Source of the DNA: Zonotrichia leucophrys gambelii
Lineage: Eukaryota; Chordata; Aves; Passeriformes; Passerellidae
Direction: 5' to 3'
Assembly (NCBI RefSeq): GCF_028769735.1
Contig: NC_088169.1
Location: 44,917,229 to 44,981,228, forward strand
DNA: 64,000 nucleotides
In this document: positions 12,490 to 25,159 of the stretch, one piece after another
Numbering within the stretch: the first letter of the stretch is position 1
Layout of the letters: each line of letters starts with the position of its first letter
Made by a program: the position numbers and the translations under genes
Notes under the pieces: generated by a model
What the model was told of the DNA's origin: nothing
Databases searched by the model: none
The model's input: only the letters and a program-made list of their open reading frames with translations

Positions 12490-13190
12490 ATGGAAATGTC
12501 TTCATGTGGAGGCACCAGCAGGAACATCCAGAGGGAAATGGTCTCAGTGCCTGTGAAAATGGCATGCAGGTTAACAAGTCCTCAGCACCCCTGCACATCC
12601 ATTTGCATTTTCATTGAGCACATGGGTTTGGACAATATTGCGACAGTGTTGGCCCATACATATATACCGGGATAGATGCACTGCCAGCTCTGGAAGGGTT
12701 AGAAAAGGTATGGCTGAAATCTGTGTGTGGTTACTAACCCGGAGGACATGAAGAGATAATTGTCTTCCCTTGTCTTCCACATCATTGCACAGGATCCATG
12801 CTAACACCAGGACACGAGCACTGAGGTGGGCCAAGTGCTGGCCCGACAGCCAGAGCACTCCTGCCCTGTTCCCTGGCAACTGGGCTGGCCTCTTGGGCAT
12901 CACATACAGTCTACTGCTTGCATGGTAAGAGGGAAGGAGAGTGAAACAAGTTTTGATTCCATTTTTATGTGAATAAAATAATTTTACTCTCATAATGTCT
13001 CGCCCAGGTGTTTACTGCTCTGTGAATATGGTGCAAGAGTATTTCCTGAAAAGGTGAGTAATGAGAATGCACAAAACTACAGAGAGCAAGCTGAAGGTCT
13101 GTGTGATGGGAATATGGTACTGCAGCCATGTAGGCACGTAGTGAAGTTAACCTGTAGCATGGCACTGAACCAGACATCTCCTCATACACT
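12490..13190. other. GC-richer block of unknown origin
   Basis: The base composition is clearly richer in G and C than the flanks, especially 12780-12900. A 140-codon frame on the minus strand (12571-12993) and several shorter frames overlap it, as expected when stop codons are rare. The + strand has donor-like sequences at 12925 (ATG/GTAAGA) and 13053 (AAG/GTGAGT). It could be an old transposon remnant or an untranslated exon of a non-coding RNA. I cannot decide between these. Confidence 0.35.
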
Positions 13191-14706
13191 ATTCATCTTG
13201 GATCAGGCCAATCTGCATCAATAAACTTTGTAAATGCAAACCATCTTGCTCCAGATGCCCAGGAACAAACTATTACTCCTGAAATGTTTTCCAGGACCTT
13301 TATAATAACCTTTTTTTAAGGACACAGTAATAATAATAATAATCAGGTTAATACTGTTAGGAGAGATGTATATAAAGCACAGGGACTCAAGTGGTAGCTT
13401 ACTGGCCCATTTCACAAAAGAAAGGCTTTGGGTGATATATATGTAAATGAATAGAGAGCATTTTTTAGGCAGAGAGCCTGTTCTTGTCACTTCTAATCTG
13501 CAATAAAAATTCATCATGTGAGAAATATGCATGAGGATTTGAATGGGCATGCCTCCAGTGTATTATCATAACACAGGCAGTGGAAACCATCTTTCTTAAG
13601 TAAGGGAGGAATATCTGCAAATAGCTGATGTACAAAATGTCTCCATAGTGGTGTTTGAACACAGAAGTTCTTTCAGAAAACTGAAAATTGAGATGAATGA
13701 GAACCAATGCGCTATCTGATCAACTACTTCTAGTCTGTCACATCTGTAGTCAGCTTTCTTTAGCACTGTAGGTACCTTCTTGCTCCAGGCTGCTTCTAAA
13801 TCACTCAAAAAAATTAGTACCAGAAAGAGAAAATTGGAAGACTTCCATATGCAACAATCTTTCCAACTTTATGGCAACCATGGTTTACATATTTACAAAC
13901 TTAGTTTAGAAAAATAGCTCAGAGTTGTTTTTTTACCACTCTGATCAAAATACATTATTTTGTTTATTTTTCCTGACCAAAAAGCCTTTCACAGTAGAGC
14001 TTAATAATGTTCATTATAGAAATCTAGAACTGGCTTTTGTTTATTTGTTTCTAACTGCAACAATGTTTTTATACTTCTTTATTAACTGAGTCAACTTTGA
14101 CACTATTTCCACTAACAAACCTGGAAATGGTCGAGGTCTGAGCACACAGCACTGCCTAAACCCAAACCTATCTCAAAAGCAGGATTTGGAGTGCACTCTG
14201 GTTTTCTGCAGAGAAGAACTGCAGATGCTTCTGTGTGCACTTTATCATTATTTCCTACCTTTCTATAGATCTCACTGCAATTGTTGGGAGTTTAATTTCT
14301 GCACTCCCACTTTCCATAAAGTAAAAAGTTGTAAATACAGTTTTCTGGATGGAAAATCAATATCCATCTAACCACACAAGGACATTTTTTTTTCTCTTTC
14401 AGTGGCTTTTTAATAGAACTCCATTTATTGTCCATCAAAAAAAAATGTTAATAATGAAAATCTGATGAAATGAAAGGGAAAAGGAGAAAATCCTCTGAGG
14501 AGTGCATAGACATAACACATGGGAAATTAGAAGATCTTTCAGAATATGATGTTTTAATGGGTAAAATAAGGTAATGCATTTCTCCTAAATTTGTCTCTTC
14601 ATGAAATACCATATCAACAAAGAGATTATCAGACCTATTGAAATCTTTGAATAATGAATATCAGTAAATTTCATTTGTATAAAATAAAGTAAAAGCATAA
14701 ATATGC

Positions 14707-14722
14707 AAAAAAAAAAAAAAAA
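14707..14722. repeat. A16 homopolymer
   Basis: Sixteen consecutive A, possibly the tail of an old retroposon, but no recognisable body lies upstream. Confidence 0.8.
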
Positions 14723-17246
14723 GAAGCAGCACTAATTGCCACATTAATAATTCTGCTTGGCAGAACATTCTTCTGAAGACAAAATTTGGCTATTAAAGGG
14801 AATTAAAGACCTTCTAAATCACCTTGAACCACCTCCAATGTGACTTTTCTGCTTTCTTCTGTTATCAGCCTTACATGTCTGAAAATTAGTCGCCCCCTGC
14901 AAACAAACAAATTTCAGTCGGTGTGTTGGTGTCAGTGTAGGGAGACAGAACAACCAGATACAGTAGTAGACCGTGAGTGCTGCTTCTACTGTTGTTTAGT
15001 CACGGATTAACCCTACCTAATCTTGCAAAATTAAAACAAGATTTGTTGGATATATTTTATAAATATGCATTCCTAGCAAATTTTCTGATTAAATCCCAAT
15101 TTTTGAGACAGTGGACATAAATTTAGGTGTTAATGTAAATTATAGGTAGCAGAAAAGTGAAACTATTTTCTGGTGGAAGTCCTGGTACTTGGAGTAGGAG
15201 GAAACACAAAACATCCATCAATCACTGGTGGAACAAGAGTAAGAAAATGTACTGGAATATTTTCTTTTCAAACCACTGAACAATATTTTTTTTACAATAT
15301 CAAATTCTTGGGTTGTTTTTTTTTATTTGTTGTATTCTTTGAAATTTTATCTTGTACCATAAAAAATATACATCGCTGATCAATTAAGAAATTGAAACAT
15401 TTTCATCTTAGTGAAGCAAAATACTTCTATAAACTTGCATTTAAATTCTCTGTTGAATTCTGTAACTCATAGAAATCTTTGAAAATTCATGAGAAGATAT
15501 TATGAAAAATATTGGACTAGATCTAAAAGGGACATCTGAAAATTCATATATAAAATTAATTTTGGAATAGATTTTTTTAAAAACCAAGTTCAAGTGAGAC
15601 ACTAGTAATCAGAACAGATTTTAAAGCCTAGTGACAGCATGACTTATGCCTCTGGCAAGATGTATTGTCATAAATTTTACAGTCAAATTATTTTTCAAGT
15701 AAATCTATTTATTTGTCCAGCATATTAGAAAATGTAAATCGGTCTAAAAAGCAATGTTTCTTATCATTTGCTTTTTAGTGAGCATGGAGAAAGAGTTTGC
15801 AATCTTGAGAGATACATCACATAAGAGTCTTCTCCAGCTGTCTATCTATAGAAAAAAATCTTTTTTTAGAAACCAGAAATTGTTGAAATACTGTATTGCT
15901 CCCATGGGCAACATTTCTTTCACAGCAAGTTTCATAAAGAAAAGTAGTCATGAATAAATATCATGAGCAGACATCTATATCAATCCCGTATGAGGTTTAC
16001 CTGCCTTGTATGAAACAGACATGTTTGAATGGTCTGAAGTTTCAGAATTGGTTTGGAAAGAACTATTTAGTTGTAGACACAGAGAATAATTTAGCTAGTA
16101 AAGTTTACCATTATCTCATTTTAAAATTATAGGTAGCGTGTGATGGTAATTACACTGAGGACTTCATATACACTGCAGTGAAAAGACTCAAATTCAGACT
16201 TTCCATATTTTTTTCTTCCTAATTCAAAGAATAAAATTAAATTAGAAACTTGGAAATTTTTTTTTCACTAAGACATTTAAAGCTACTTTAGCAAACACTG
16301 TGAGATTATAAGAATCCACACAGACTAAGAATTGGCTGGAAAAAAGCATATAGATATATTGAAGAGTTAATTGATTTTGCCAATAAGTGAATTAAAAGTC
16401 TGAAGTTTCATTTTAGACTTGGATTATATGGCAAGCTGAATTGAAAATTCCATACATTTACTGAAATAATGTGAATAATGTTCTCAAAGTTCAATACTGT
16501 TACTGTCTCAGTTTATTATGTCACAATAAATTGCAGTCTTCTTTGACTTTGGAATAAGAATGGTGAATTTTAAACCAATAATGTGTTAATCACAACCAAA
16601 CACTGTGATTCTGTTATTTCTCTTAATGCTCCTTGGTTCATAAGTCAAACAAATGCTTTACCTCTGAGTATATTCCGTTGGGATGACAGTTACTCATTCA
16701 TATCCTCTCTGCTGAAGCTAGAAATACAGTAATCTTCTGCCATTGTGTGAAGACAGTATCTCAATGCATAGAGTGAGCAAAATTATCCTTACTGACAAGG
16801 TTAATGTACCAAAATCAGGTACATTCTTGGCTGAGTACTATCAGATACTCTTGAGCTGCTATAACCCTTTGAGACTCCAGGTGGAATGAAATGGAAAACA
16901 ATTTAATTAAATGCGCTGGGAATGTAATCTGGGAGGTTTGTTGAAGAAATCTGGTTTGGAGGAACTGTATTACACTGGGAAATTATCCTTACTTGTAAAC
17001 AGAGTATGTGTTGGCACAGCTGAACACTGTAAGCATAAGGACAATACATAGATATTTAATACAATCACAAATTAAATATCCGGTACTAAGTCTGGATATT
17101 TTTAAACAAAGTATATTTGTTGGACTTTCACAGCATATGGAAGCATGTTCCATTAACATATTATAGTTTCATGACATTGTAGTGTAGGTGTAGCTATGTG
17201 TATGTGTAGTTGTGATTAATTTCAAAAATGTATTAGTCCAGAGTCA

Positions 17247-17312
17247 AATTTATCTGGAAATGTATCAGACTAACTAACTATCAGGTTAGTCTGATAAATT
17301 TCCAGATAAATT
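17247..17312. repeat. 28-bp near-perfect inverted repeat, 10-nt loop
   Basis: The left arm 17247-17274 and right arm 17285-17312 are reverse complements at 27 of 28 positions. The single mismatch is a G in the left arm (17262) where the complement would be T. The loop is TAACTATCAG. The arms are AT-rich and have no terminal duplication or transposon signature. Such quasi-palindromes can arise by template switching during replication; the length also fits a small hairpin RNA precursor, for which there is no further evidence. Confidence 0.92.
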
Positions 17313-18892
17313 GTACAGTGTATCAGTTAAGTTATGTAGTGGAAACACTCTAGATGTGCAAGCTTTTATTTAAAATTTCCTAAATCACCTGGAGGTCAAA
17401 AATAATTAAAAGAAGTATCTGTACTGAGAAAAAAATAGGATTTTTTTCTGTTCATCTCTTTTTATACTCGCAAAATCATGATTCATAACAACCAAAACCA
17501 AACCTGTTATTTTCAACTGGATATTTGAACATGAGAACAAATAGGTATCTTCCATGTTCTGCTGTTATGCATTCAGGTTTTTCACTCTTGTTATCTCATA
17601 CTGTGGTTTTATTGGCACCACTACAGAAAAAGACAGAGAAACAGATTATGTGTCAAAGGCCATTTTAATTTCATTTCATATTAGCTCCCTCCGTAACTTT
17701 TCCAACTGAGCTCTTCCCTAATAGCTCTGAAGCAAAACTATCGAAGGGAATTTCTTTTCTAGAAAGGGAATTGTTTCCTGCCCAGACATTGCTGCCTGCT
17801 TTGGACTCAATGACTCTACAAGAATTCAGAAAATAATATTACAAAAATTGTTTACATGAACTATCCTCTTCTCACCTGTCCCTACTCATCCTGAATTAAC
17901 TCTGTAAATAGCTTTTAGTCTATTTACAATGAAGAGTTTAATGGATGATGTTTGTAGAAACCCTTTATATAGGTCTCCAATTAGGGTACTTAACCAGTTT
18001 TAAACCATATGGACTTAATTTGAATCATGTATTTAATACCAGCTTTCTCTCTTCCCAGCATTAAAAAATACTGCATCTCTTTCTTTTTTTTTTAATTATG
18101 CTACTGCAATGCAGTAAAAAGTGATGATAATAATAATAAAAGAACACAGAAACCCAAAAATTATTCAGGAGAAAATGGAAAAGGACACATACAAAAATTA
18201 GCTTTTTTGTTGTTTAAAAAACCTTCAGTTTCTAAATAGATATATGCTGGTGGTTTCAGAGATCTTTTCCAGTAAATATTTATGTAATATTTGCTCCTGG
18301 GGTATACCATTCAAAACCAAGATAGGTTATCCTACTTCAAGAACTTTTGTTGCTAAGGTATGAACAAAAATTCAAATTCAGTGCTGTGATATACAAAATG
18401 AGTGACTTAAACAGTAGAAAAGACAAAAAGATGCAATTATAGTCTTGTTTTAATTTTGGAGGTGACATTAATTTTGCTTGTGTATCATGGAATAATAAAA
18501 AAAAAGTCCAACCACTTCTATGCTTCTCACTTTTCCCTGACCATATATAATATTTCCTTTACCACTTCTGAGTTTTTTTTCACGCTATAGATAGAAGACT
18601 TTAAAAATATTTATTGATCTATTCGCTATAAAAGGAGAAACAAAATAAAAGACCACTAATTATGCAGAGTGTGAGATTCACTTTGAAGGTGAAGGTGAAT
18701 AGAGAAAATTTACAAAAAATGCCAGTATATCTCAATCGTAATAATATTTACTTTTCAAAGCTCAATTATATGTCTTTAATACAGATTTGACCAGCCAATC
18801 ATAGCTAATTTCCTACAAGATTCTGGCCTCAAAATGAAATGTCTTATTTTGTTGGACAACTTCGTAGGTATCAGATTTAAATATATTCTTAA

Positions 18893-18934
18893 GATATTTA
18901 TCCTTAAATATTTATCCTTAGATATTTATCCTTA
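18893..18934. repeat. 14-bp tandem repeat, three copies
   Basis: The unit RATATTTATCCTTA occurs at 18893-18906, 18907-18920 and 18921-18934. The only variation is the first base (G, A, G). This is a small, nearly uniform and therefore young tandem array. Confidence 0.92.
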
Positions 18935-20248
18935 ATAATGTTATTTAGAAAGAGAACATAATATGATTTCTCATTATACCTTTTTAACCATTTAGACAGG
19001 ATGTCAATTATCTAAAACATCAGGTTCTGCCTTCTAATCTGTAATGTAAACCTAATTGTGGGTAGGATTTTTTGCTTTGTTTTGTTTTGTTTTTTAACTT
19101 CTACATTGGCACTTAAAAACTCAATCTAGAAATTGTCTAGGCCATGTCTGAGATTTGGGAGTTTTTAGATCTCAAGTCCTATTTAAGGTTCCTTCTTGAA
19201 GAAAATTAGGTCACTATGTGCCTAGGTCTTTAAATATAAAATAAAGAAAAAGCTTTTCTTCATTCTAGTGTTCATAAGTGCAAATCAAATGTTGTTCCAG
19301 AGTAGCCTTTTCTCTGGGGAAGGGATAAGCCACAGAGTCGTTCCAGATTAACCTGGATAGCCTCTTGACAGTATTACTATGAAAAGCTGCAGAGAATAGA
19401 ATGTTCATTTTGTTGCCTTCTCCCAGAAAATAGCTCTTAAGTGAAAGGAAATTAAAGAAGGGAAATGTATCTTGGAACAAAATTCACATGCTTGATACTG
19501 AGCACAGTGTGGGCTTTAATGGGTATTAGTTTAAAAATGAATCAAAATTTGTTGGTTTCAATCAGATTCATACCTAAACACTATAGAAACAATCGATCCC
19601 TGAATATAGTTACATTTTTTATCTTACAGAACACTGTGGATTAATATGTATTCTATTTCATGATTTTTATAACCCCTCTCATAGTGAGAAATATGGTGTA
19701 AAACAATCAGTTTTCAATTGTGTCAGTAAGTTGATTTTTATTACATTAAAATTTCTATGTACTTTTTCTCTCTAGTCACATTCTCATTGTCCATTCTCTA
19801 TCAATTTTTTAATTTCAAATCATTCAAAACTCTCTGGTTTGCTCTTTGACACAGAATGTTATACTGAAAATGAAATAAAAATAAATACTTTCAATTAATT
19901 GAGGTAAATAGTGGTCACACTATAAATATGCCTTCCAAAGACAGTAAGAGTTGGTGTTAAAGTACTAAAACATAGGAAGAAGCAGGATATAAAAATTTGA
20001 CCTGTGTCAGCAAAGGAAAGATACATAATGGATACATAAACTGACATGCAATATTTTATCAAAACAAATGTTTTTTTCACATAGTGGATAAGCACTATCT
20101 GCATCAGATGCTCATTCTTCTTAATATTCTGGGATAGTTTCTACTTTTTTCCATTATATATTAATCGAGGATAGGATATAAATCTAGCCAATTTTGTAGC
20201 CAGCAATACAAAACTCATTGCAAGAATACGAAAACAGGTAAAATAAAG

Positions 20249-20252
<4 letters not shown>

Positions 20253-20282
<30 letters not shown>
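20253..20282. repeat. T30 homopolymer
   Basis: Thirty uninterrupted T on the + strand. It could be the A-tail of a minus-strand retroposed sequence, but I recognise no source gene in the bases to its right. Length will vary between individuals and reads. Confidence 0.85.
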
Positions 20283-20285
<3 letters not shown>

Positions 20286-21932
20286 TCCACATTGAAAGGG
20301 GCTAAGAAAGAGTTCCAATCTTTATTTCCTGTTAACGTTATGCATTTTGCACTGCACAATTGCTGTACTGAAGATGAGATAAAGAACTGCATAGCTAGGA
20401 GTCCTATACTGTAAAAAACAGACAGAGATTGCTGTCACAAGACTACCTTTCTCCATGTTAATTATCACCTTGATGTAAGACTATCTGGATTTCTCTGGAA
20501 TCTAGATAGCAGGATTCTAATTTTTAGGCACTGTAATTCCTCAGTTAGTTACTTAAATCAATCTAAATCTACATCTTTACTCAAAGTTGTTTTGTTTTTT
20601 TTTTTAGATACACCAATCAGTGCGGATTGCACTTTGACTACATTAATTTGAACATTCTTATTATGGTTATGCTATAAAAATTGCTAGTATAAAATTACCT
20701 TTCATTATGTTTGGATTTGGTTCATGTTGTTGGCTCTGATCACTAACCTAATAAGCGGTGTGCTGCTGAACCACTAGCTTCATTATTGCATTAAACCATC
20801 TGGCTACTATTAGGAAATATTTCCACTGAAAGCAGCAGCTACCAGAAAACCAAAAGAAGTTTACCTGAAAAAACCTAAGTCATGTTGGTGAAACTGGAGT
20901 CCCCAATCATTCCAGATGCTCTGAGCTAAGCATTTTTCCAAACAAGGAGCCAGGAAGTAAGAGCTGTGCAGTACAGATCAGTGTTTCCAGGCAAGGATAT
21001 CAACATTTTACTAGCAATGTCCTCATGTAGATTGCAAGACTGACAAACAATTACAAAAACACTTATAAACCCATTACCTAACTAATGATGTGCACTGTAC
21101 TCTTCAGCGATGCAGAAATGAAACACAGCAAAGAGGAATCTGAGAGGAGGGGTTCTGTATGGTTATCCAAGTAGACTACATATGAAGCGTTTAAAAAAAG
21201 AAGAAAACCCTACCAAAATCAAAACACACACACAAAACTCTAACACTTTAAAATAAGCAAAAAAGGTTGTGCCAGTTATATGGGGCATAGCATAACTGAA
21301 GCAGAATCTGTTGATTTAGACTTGGATTTCTCCAAGCAGGCTGGGCCTACATCCAGTAGAAAGTCAGGAGACAATTCTATGTGAAAAGTCTATGAAAAAT
21401 TTTAACTCAGAATCAAACCCAAATTAAAAACAAGGATTAATTTCCTGGCCTCAGGCACCTTATTTAATATTGTTGACAGCATTTGAAAAAATTTTTGCTT
21501 TTGAAGTTACAGGATGTCCTTTTGCAAAACATTTTCAGATCTCAGATCACAGATGTTTCTCAACGGGCTTAAAGTGGAAATTTTAGGCAGCAGTAACTTC
21601 AAGAAAAACTTTTAGAGACAGAGATCCTGAAGAGACAGAAGATTTAGGAAACCAGGAATATCAATGCTTTAAATAACCACGGAATTACTTAGCTCTGCAA
21701 ACTCTTCAACCATCAATATACTTAAACATTTGCTACAGATGAGAATTGTGCTACTAGACTTGATTTTGTATCATTCTGTCATTTGAATGACAAACTCATG
21801 TTGAAATTGAAAGATTGTATTGAGGAAACTAAATGCATGTCAATAATCCCTAAGCAAAAAAACCCCAAAACAACCAAAACCAAAACCAAGACCTGTACTG
21901 AACGTAGATTTTTGCCTGCTGAATTGATTTTT

Positions 21933-21937
21933 GATGT
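21933..21937. other. Target-site duplication, left copy (GATGT)
   Basis: GATGT directly abuts the left LTR end and is repeated exactly at 22588-22592 beyond the right end. It is a 5-bp duplication made by integrase. Confidence 0.9.
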
Positions 21938-22587
21938 TGTCCAGGTTTAGAGCAAGTCTGGGGAGGAATCTCCCCAAAGGAGCTCCGGTGGGATAAGCAG
22001 ATCCAATCGGCCCCTCCCCCCAACTGGTCCGGGAGGAAAGAAAAATACCTCCTTGGAGAAAGGTGGAAAAAAAACCCCTGTTTATTAAACAATAAGGCCA
22101 AAACAGTATCAAAACAATGGGACCCCGTGCCACTCTAAAAGAGATGACAAACTGAGAAAACCCCGGGTTGAAGCTCAGCTCACTCAGTCTCTGATCAGTC
22201 TCTCAGTGCTGGAATTGTCGCAGGCCAGGGCCGGCCCGGTGGGCCACAGCTGCAGCTGCCGGTGCTCTCCTGGGTGTTCAGTCCAGAGCAGTTCCAAGAG
22301 GTCCAAAGAGAAGGGAAAAAAAACCAGTCCAGGGAACTTCTTTGCCTCAGCTAGCTAACACTAACTAAAAAGCAAAAGAAGAGCTCTCTGTCCCGCTGTC
22401 CGCAGACAACACAGTCAGGAGCAGGAATGTGGAGGAGTGAGTGCAGTGTCTGAAAACAAACTGCGCGCTTCTTCTCTCTCCCCCTTCACTCTCTGTAACA
22501 CTCTTAAAGGTACAAAACTTATTATTATTCAACATAAACAGAATGAGACGATTGGGGATAAAAGCATCATATAGTCAACCCAGGACA
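21938..22587 (-). mobile_element. Solo LTR of an avian endogenous retrovirus, minus strand
   Basis: This 650-bp element has LTR ends TGTCCAGG and CCAGGACA, forming a short imperfect terminal inverted repeat, and an exact 5-bp target duplication (GATGT) on both sides. Its 5' end in element orientation is at 22587 and reads TGTCCTGGGTTGACT, a start I associate with songbird ERV LTRs. A minus-strand AATAAA lies at 22081-22086, about 500 bp into the LTR, consistent with a polyadenylation signal at the end of R. It is more GC-rich than the surroundings. No internal retroviral sequence remains, so this is what recombination between two LTRs leaves. A 5-bp duplication is usual for ERVL-type and some other ERV classes. 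The family name would need a repeat library. Confidence 0.93.
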
Positions 22588-22592
22588 GATGT
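22588..22592. other. Target-site duplication, right copy (GATGT)
   Basis: Exact partner of the left copy at 21933-21937. Its lack of mutation argues for a fairly recent insertion, although five bases are a small sample. Confidence 0.9.
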
Positions 22593-23849
22593 GGTGACCA
22601 AAATACTGGTGTTGCTTATTCCTTTAAGTAGACTTGATCCAAACTTCCTAATGGAGTGGGATGCCTCAGAAAATGAGTCTTACATTTGGAGGTGTATACC
22701 TCTGTTTTTTTACTGAGTGACAGACATATGGTTATGTTTGCTAAAAATAAAATCATCAAGCACAATCCTTCCAAACCTAAAAATCCTGTGTAAGGTTACT
22801 TAGCCAAATTATTTCAAGCTGGAGCAGTGACACGTTAAGGCTTAAAGAACCTGGTCCACTTCACCTGGAATACATATATTCAATAATGTTGAAAAATTGG
22901 GTAATGGACATGGTTGGCTGTGTAACTGTTTTCTTGAAACATTTCATGGGCCAAAAAGGACACAGTTGTGAATATAAAAGACAATAAAAGAAATACAAGG
23001 TGGTTTTGACAAAGTGCTATTATGAGACAGAGAAGGAGAAAATGTTTCTTTGCAAATTTTTCATGTATAGTGATGGTCTACAACATAATGATCAAGTAAA
23101 GGCAAAGGTAATACTTATAAACCACAATATTTTCTAGAATTCTCTGTAAATCATATATTAGTGAAAGAAAGGATGAATTTGTATACTTAAAGTACACTAA
23201 AATTTGGCACCTTCCATTAAGTTAGAAACTGTAATTATGACAAGGTTTAAAAGAGACAAAACCTAAACACAAACAAAGCTGTTCTACCTGATTCCTTTCT
23301 GCAGAACTCAGTAGAGACTGGCACACAGTGATGAATTCCTCACTGCAGGTCTCACTGCAGTCCTGGACAGAGGGCTACCAAAGGGACCGAAAACAGGACA
23401 AAAGGTGGTATATTAAAACAACCTTTCCCTTTAAATGTGATGGATCTCTCATAAATATACTATCATTAAAGTATTTTTTTGCGTCTTCGTGGCACGCTTT
23501 TGACTCCAGTACTTTCCTCCAGCAATCTGTGTATACATGAAAAAGAATAATTAAAAATGTAGTACAAAACAACATTTTTATTTTATCCCAGCTTCAGTGT
23601 TAGTATTCAATTATTTTAAAATAATATTCCAGAAGTATGAATAAATCATAGTATTTTTATATCTTAACTATAAATTTGTATTTCCTGTTTACATTCGCAA
23701 GGCAAAATCTTCCATTGTATACAGCATTAAGGGCTATATAAAATTGTTTAAATCAATATTCTTCAGCAGGAATAATAAATGCACTTTCTTAACACACTCA
23801 AGTAAAACAAGAAGCAGTGTTCTTGGAAATTATTTAGCCTGCTTTTTAC

Positions 23850-24115
23850 GAGATGGCTTCCATTTCATCTCTGTGACTTACATGTTTGAACCTTTCACTG
23901 GTTTCACTGTACAGTATTTCTGTGCTCCAGCAGAGTTAGCTTATCACTGCAAGCCACACTCTGTTGTGAGGCCTGCCTCAAAGAAAATGCAAAATACATT
24001 CCAAACCTTTGATATTTCAATGCAAACTCCATAATGTATTTTATAGAATGGGAAACAATCTGCACCACTCTATAAATGGCATTTATCCTAGCTGATAACC
24101 TAAATGTGCTTACTT
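23850..24115. other. Possible conserved non-coding element
   Basis: This is a repeat-free, compositionally even stretch with words such as GCAAAATACATTCC and CTATAAATGGCATTTATCC, of a type common in conserved vertebrate elements. It overlaps the 5'-distal part of a long minus-strand open frame. Conservation cannot be judged from one sequence; this is inference. Confidence 0.2.
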
Positions 24116-24437
24116 GTAAACCTGGAAATACAGAAAAAAAAGAAAAAAGAGGAGATGCTAAAATGAAGGAAATAATGTATCTTAAAAATACAAAGTATAT
24201 AGCTTCTTTTTTTAGAAACTCTATGACAGCATTTAAGGGAACTTTTATTGTTTCGGGAAAAAAATATTTCACTTTTGAATCATTAGAAAATTCTAGTGTG
24301 CCCCCAGAGTCGTCCTTAGAAACAGTTTTTTGTAAAGATAAATGTTTATTTTTTAAATGTATTTGTATGCATTTCATATGTACAAGTTGAAAAGGAATGA
24401 AAAAAATACAGACTGAATTGTTCATGCTGCAAATCAC
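23904..24437 (-). other. 177-codon open frame, unrecognised, probably not a gene
   Basis: This is the longest methionine-initiated frame in the window. The predicted protein has a hydrophobic segment around residues 78-105 (FVFLRYIISFILASPLF...), but no signal peptide at the start and no family motif I know. A 104-codon frame runs the other way through the same bases, and codon use resembles the AT-rich background. There is no promoter, Kozak context or splice pattern to support it. For DNA this AT-rich, 177 stop-free codons are uncommon but possible in 64 kb searched in six frames. It is listed because its length stands out, not because I believe it is translated. Confidence 0.12.
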
Positions 24438-24450
24438 TTGAACAATTCAG
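24413..24450. repeat. 12-bp inverted repeat, 14-nt loop
   Basis: CTGAATTGTTCA (24413-24424) and TGAACAATTCAG (24439-24450) are perfect reverse complements. Confidence 0.85.
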
Positions 24451-25159
24451 ACTGAATTAAAATTTGTGACTTGATTTTTAACTTGCATGTCATATAATAC
24501 AGGCTACAACCTTTCTTTTTTCAGGATTCACTTAGAAGTTAATCCTTCATTTCCTTGGGATACTTTTCATAGTTGAGTATGTCCAAGATGTTAATGAATT
24601 TAATATTTGTGATAGTTGTTCCCTATTTGAATGACTCTACAATACTCAAAATCTTAAAGAAACTGACAGCTAAATGATTTATTATGCTTAAGATTTTGAC
24701 AAATGATTCAGCTAACACAAAGACAAATTGCTAAAAAAAAAGCAGTATTGAATCCAGATTATACTGGAGGCATTAAGAAAACAAACCTGCACATTCCAGA
24801 CATTCTGGATATAGGAGATTTTCAGCTCTTATGGAAAACTCATCTTTTTTCCCACATTCAATTTTCTCCGCTTTCCTTGTTTGAAATGAAATTTTATATA
24901 TTCATATAAATTAAAAATCTCAAAGATCTCAAAAAAAACGAGAAAAGCAAAGTTGGTTTTTAAAATATTGGGGGTGGGTGAGGTGGGTGTGTGAAGCTGC
25001 TGATGGTGTGGAAGCATCTTACATTTCTTTGGGTTATCAACATTCTATGTGGATCTTATCACAGACAACTCAACTCACTGAAACACTGGACACGTAAAGA
25101 CAATTTTGAATATATTTAAAACTTTGTTTTTCAGCGGTTTTTTTTTTTTTTTTTCAGAT

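Larger units (their letters stand above)
12057..21932. other. Long non-coding stretch downstream of the candidate exon
   Basis: Apart from the GC-richer block at 12490-13190, the hairpin at 17247-17312, a 14-bp tandem repeat at 18893-18934 and a T30 run at 20253-20282, I see no gene or recognisable transposon here. Short open frames at 13.2-13.8 kb, 15.7-16.1 kb and 19.9-20.4 kb have no conserved features and are taken as chance. If the exon at 11962 is real, this begins the downstream intron. Confidence 0.6.

Noticed and set aside
12571..12993. 140-codon open frame on the minus strand as a gene
   Set aside because: It lies in a GC-richer block where stops are rare, has no recognisable motif, and has open frames on the opposite strand.
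20253..20282. A-tail of a processed pseudogene on the minus strand
   Set aside because: No gene-like sequence could be recognised to the right of the T30 run.
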